NCBI GenBank assembly: GCA_016285835.1
Contig: JAEERM010000012.1
Span: forward strand, 1-49,427
Length of the DNA: 49,427 nucleotides
From: Fibrobacter sp.
Lineage (GTDB): Bacteria; Fibrobacterota; Fibrobacteria; Fibrobacterales; Fibrobacteraceae
Direction of reading: 5' to 3'
Every line of letters starts with the position of its first letter. The stretch's first letter is position 1. Of this stretch, positions 49,376-49,427 are shown one piece after another. Under the pieces are notes generated by a model. That model was not told the DNA's origin. It saw nothing but the letters and a program-made list of their open reading frames with translations, and did no database searches. The translations under genes were made by a program, and so were the position numbers.

Positions 49376-49427
49376 ATGAAAAGAACATTCCAGCCTCACA
49401 ATCGTAAGCGTGTCAACAAGCATGGTT
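49376..49427 (+). CDS. rpmH: Ribosomal protein L34, N-terminal part (window end)
   Basis: The frame reads MKRTFQPHNRKRVNKHG before the window ends. This is the near-invariant start of L34 (MKRTFQP, then the basic RKR and HG). L34 is a small protein of the large ribosomal subunit. An AAAGG precedes the ATG. In many bacteria, rnpA and yidC follow; they would lie outside the window. Confidence 0.95.
   Translation, partial: MKRTFQPHNRKRVNKHG

Overview
The window looks like chromosome from a Fibrobacter-type cellulose degrader. The strongest marker is a protein with the Fibrobacter paralogous (FISUMP, TIGR02145) domain at 15769-16485. Supporting evidence: Ser-rich lipoprotein linkers, three family GH5/GH8 endoglucanases, and C-terminal type IX-like sorting tails. 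The window ends in the first codons of rpmH (ribosomal protein L34). I see no rRNA, tRNA, CRISPR array, transposase or phage gene.

Layout. 1-5.5 kb: a partial Cys-motif protein, a ComEC-like metallo-hydrolase lipoprotein, an acyl-ACP thioesterase, aroA, and a DD-carboxypeptidase fused to a second wall-hydrolase-like domain. 5.6-9.2 kb: small proteins (two lipoproteins, an EmrE-type efflux pump, a TfoX-N protein, a GNAT acetyltransferase, a secreted unknown). 9.3-20 kb: dsbD, an ECF-like sigma factor, and a run of propeller protein, tRNA nucleotidyltransferase, FISUMP protein and beta-sandwich lipoprotein, then a GT2 glycosyltransferase and lpxA. 20-36.3 kb is a polysaccharide island: two GH5 endoglucanases and one GH8, two secreted beta-sandwich proteins, and a six-gene operon encoding three related outer-membrane barrels, a lipoprotein and a GH18-fold protein that has lost its catalytic glutamate. 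36.4-49.4 kb: a BatD-like membrane protein, pgi, a SIMPL protein, an HD hydrolase, a uracil-DNA-glycosylase-fold protein, a sigma/anti-sigma/periplasmic-sensor operon, a DUF1538 membrane protein with two PII-like partners, a sorting-tail protein, an AlkD-like glycosylase, a DEAD-box helicase and rpmH.

The main candidate for an undescribed system is the operon at 21442-30856. It shares a divergent regulatory region with a GH5 cellulase. A similar DNA element lies between the second GH5 gene and another secreted beta-sandwich gene. This suggests a co-regulated cell-surface apparatus for plant polysaccharide. A second candidate is the DUF1538-PII-PII module (42990-45375), which reads as a two-fold membrane transporter with dedicated PII-type regulators. 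A third is a CnrYXH-like sigma/anti-sigma/sensor operon (41314-42854).

Two genome-style features stand out. Many genes have a TATATT-like -10 box about 6-10 bases before the start codon and no Shine-Dalgarno, which predicts leaderless mRNAs. The long intergenic gaps are mosaics of a few short recurring words and small hairpins that sometimes run straight into these promoters.
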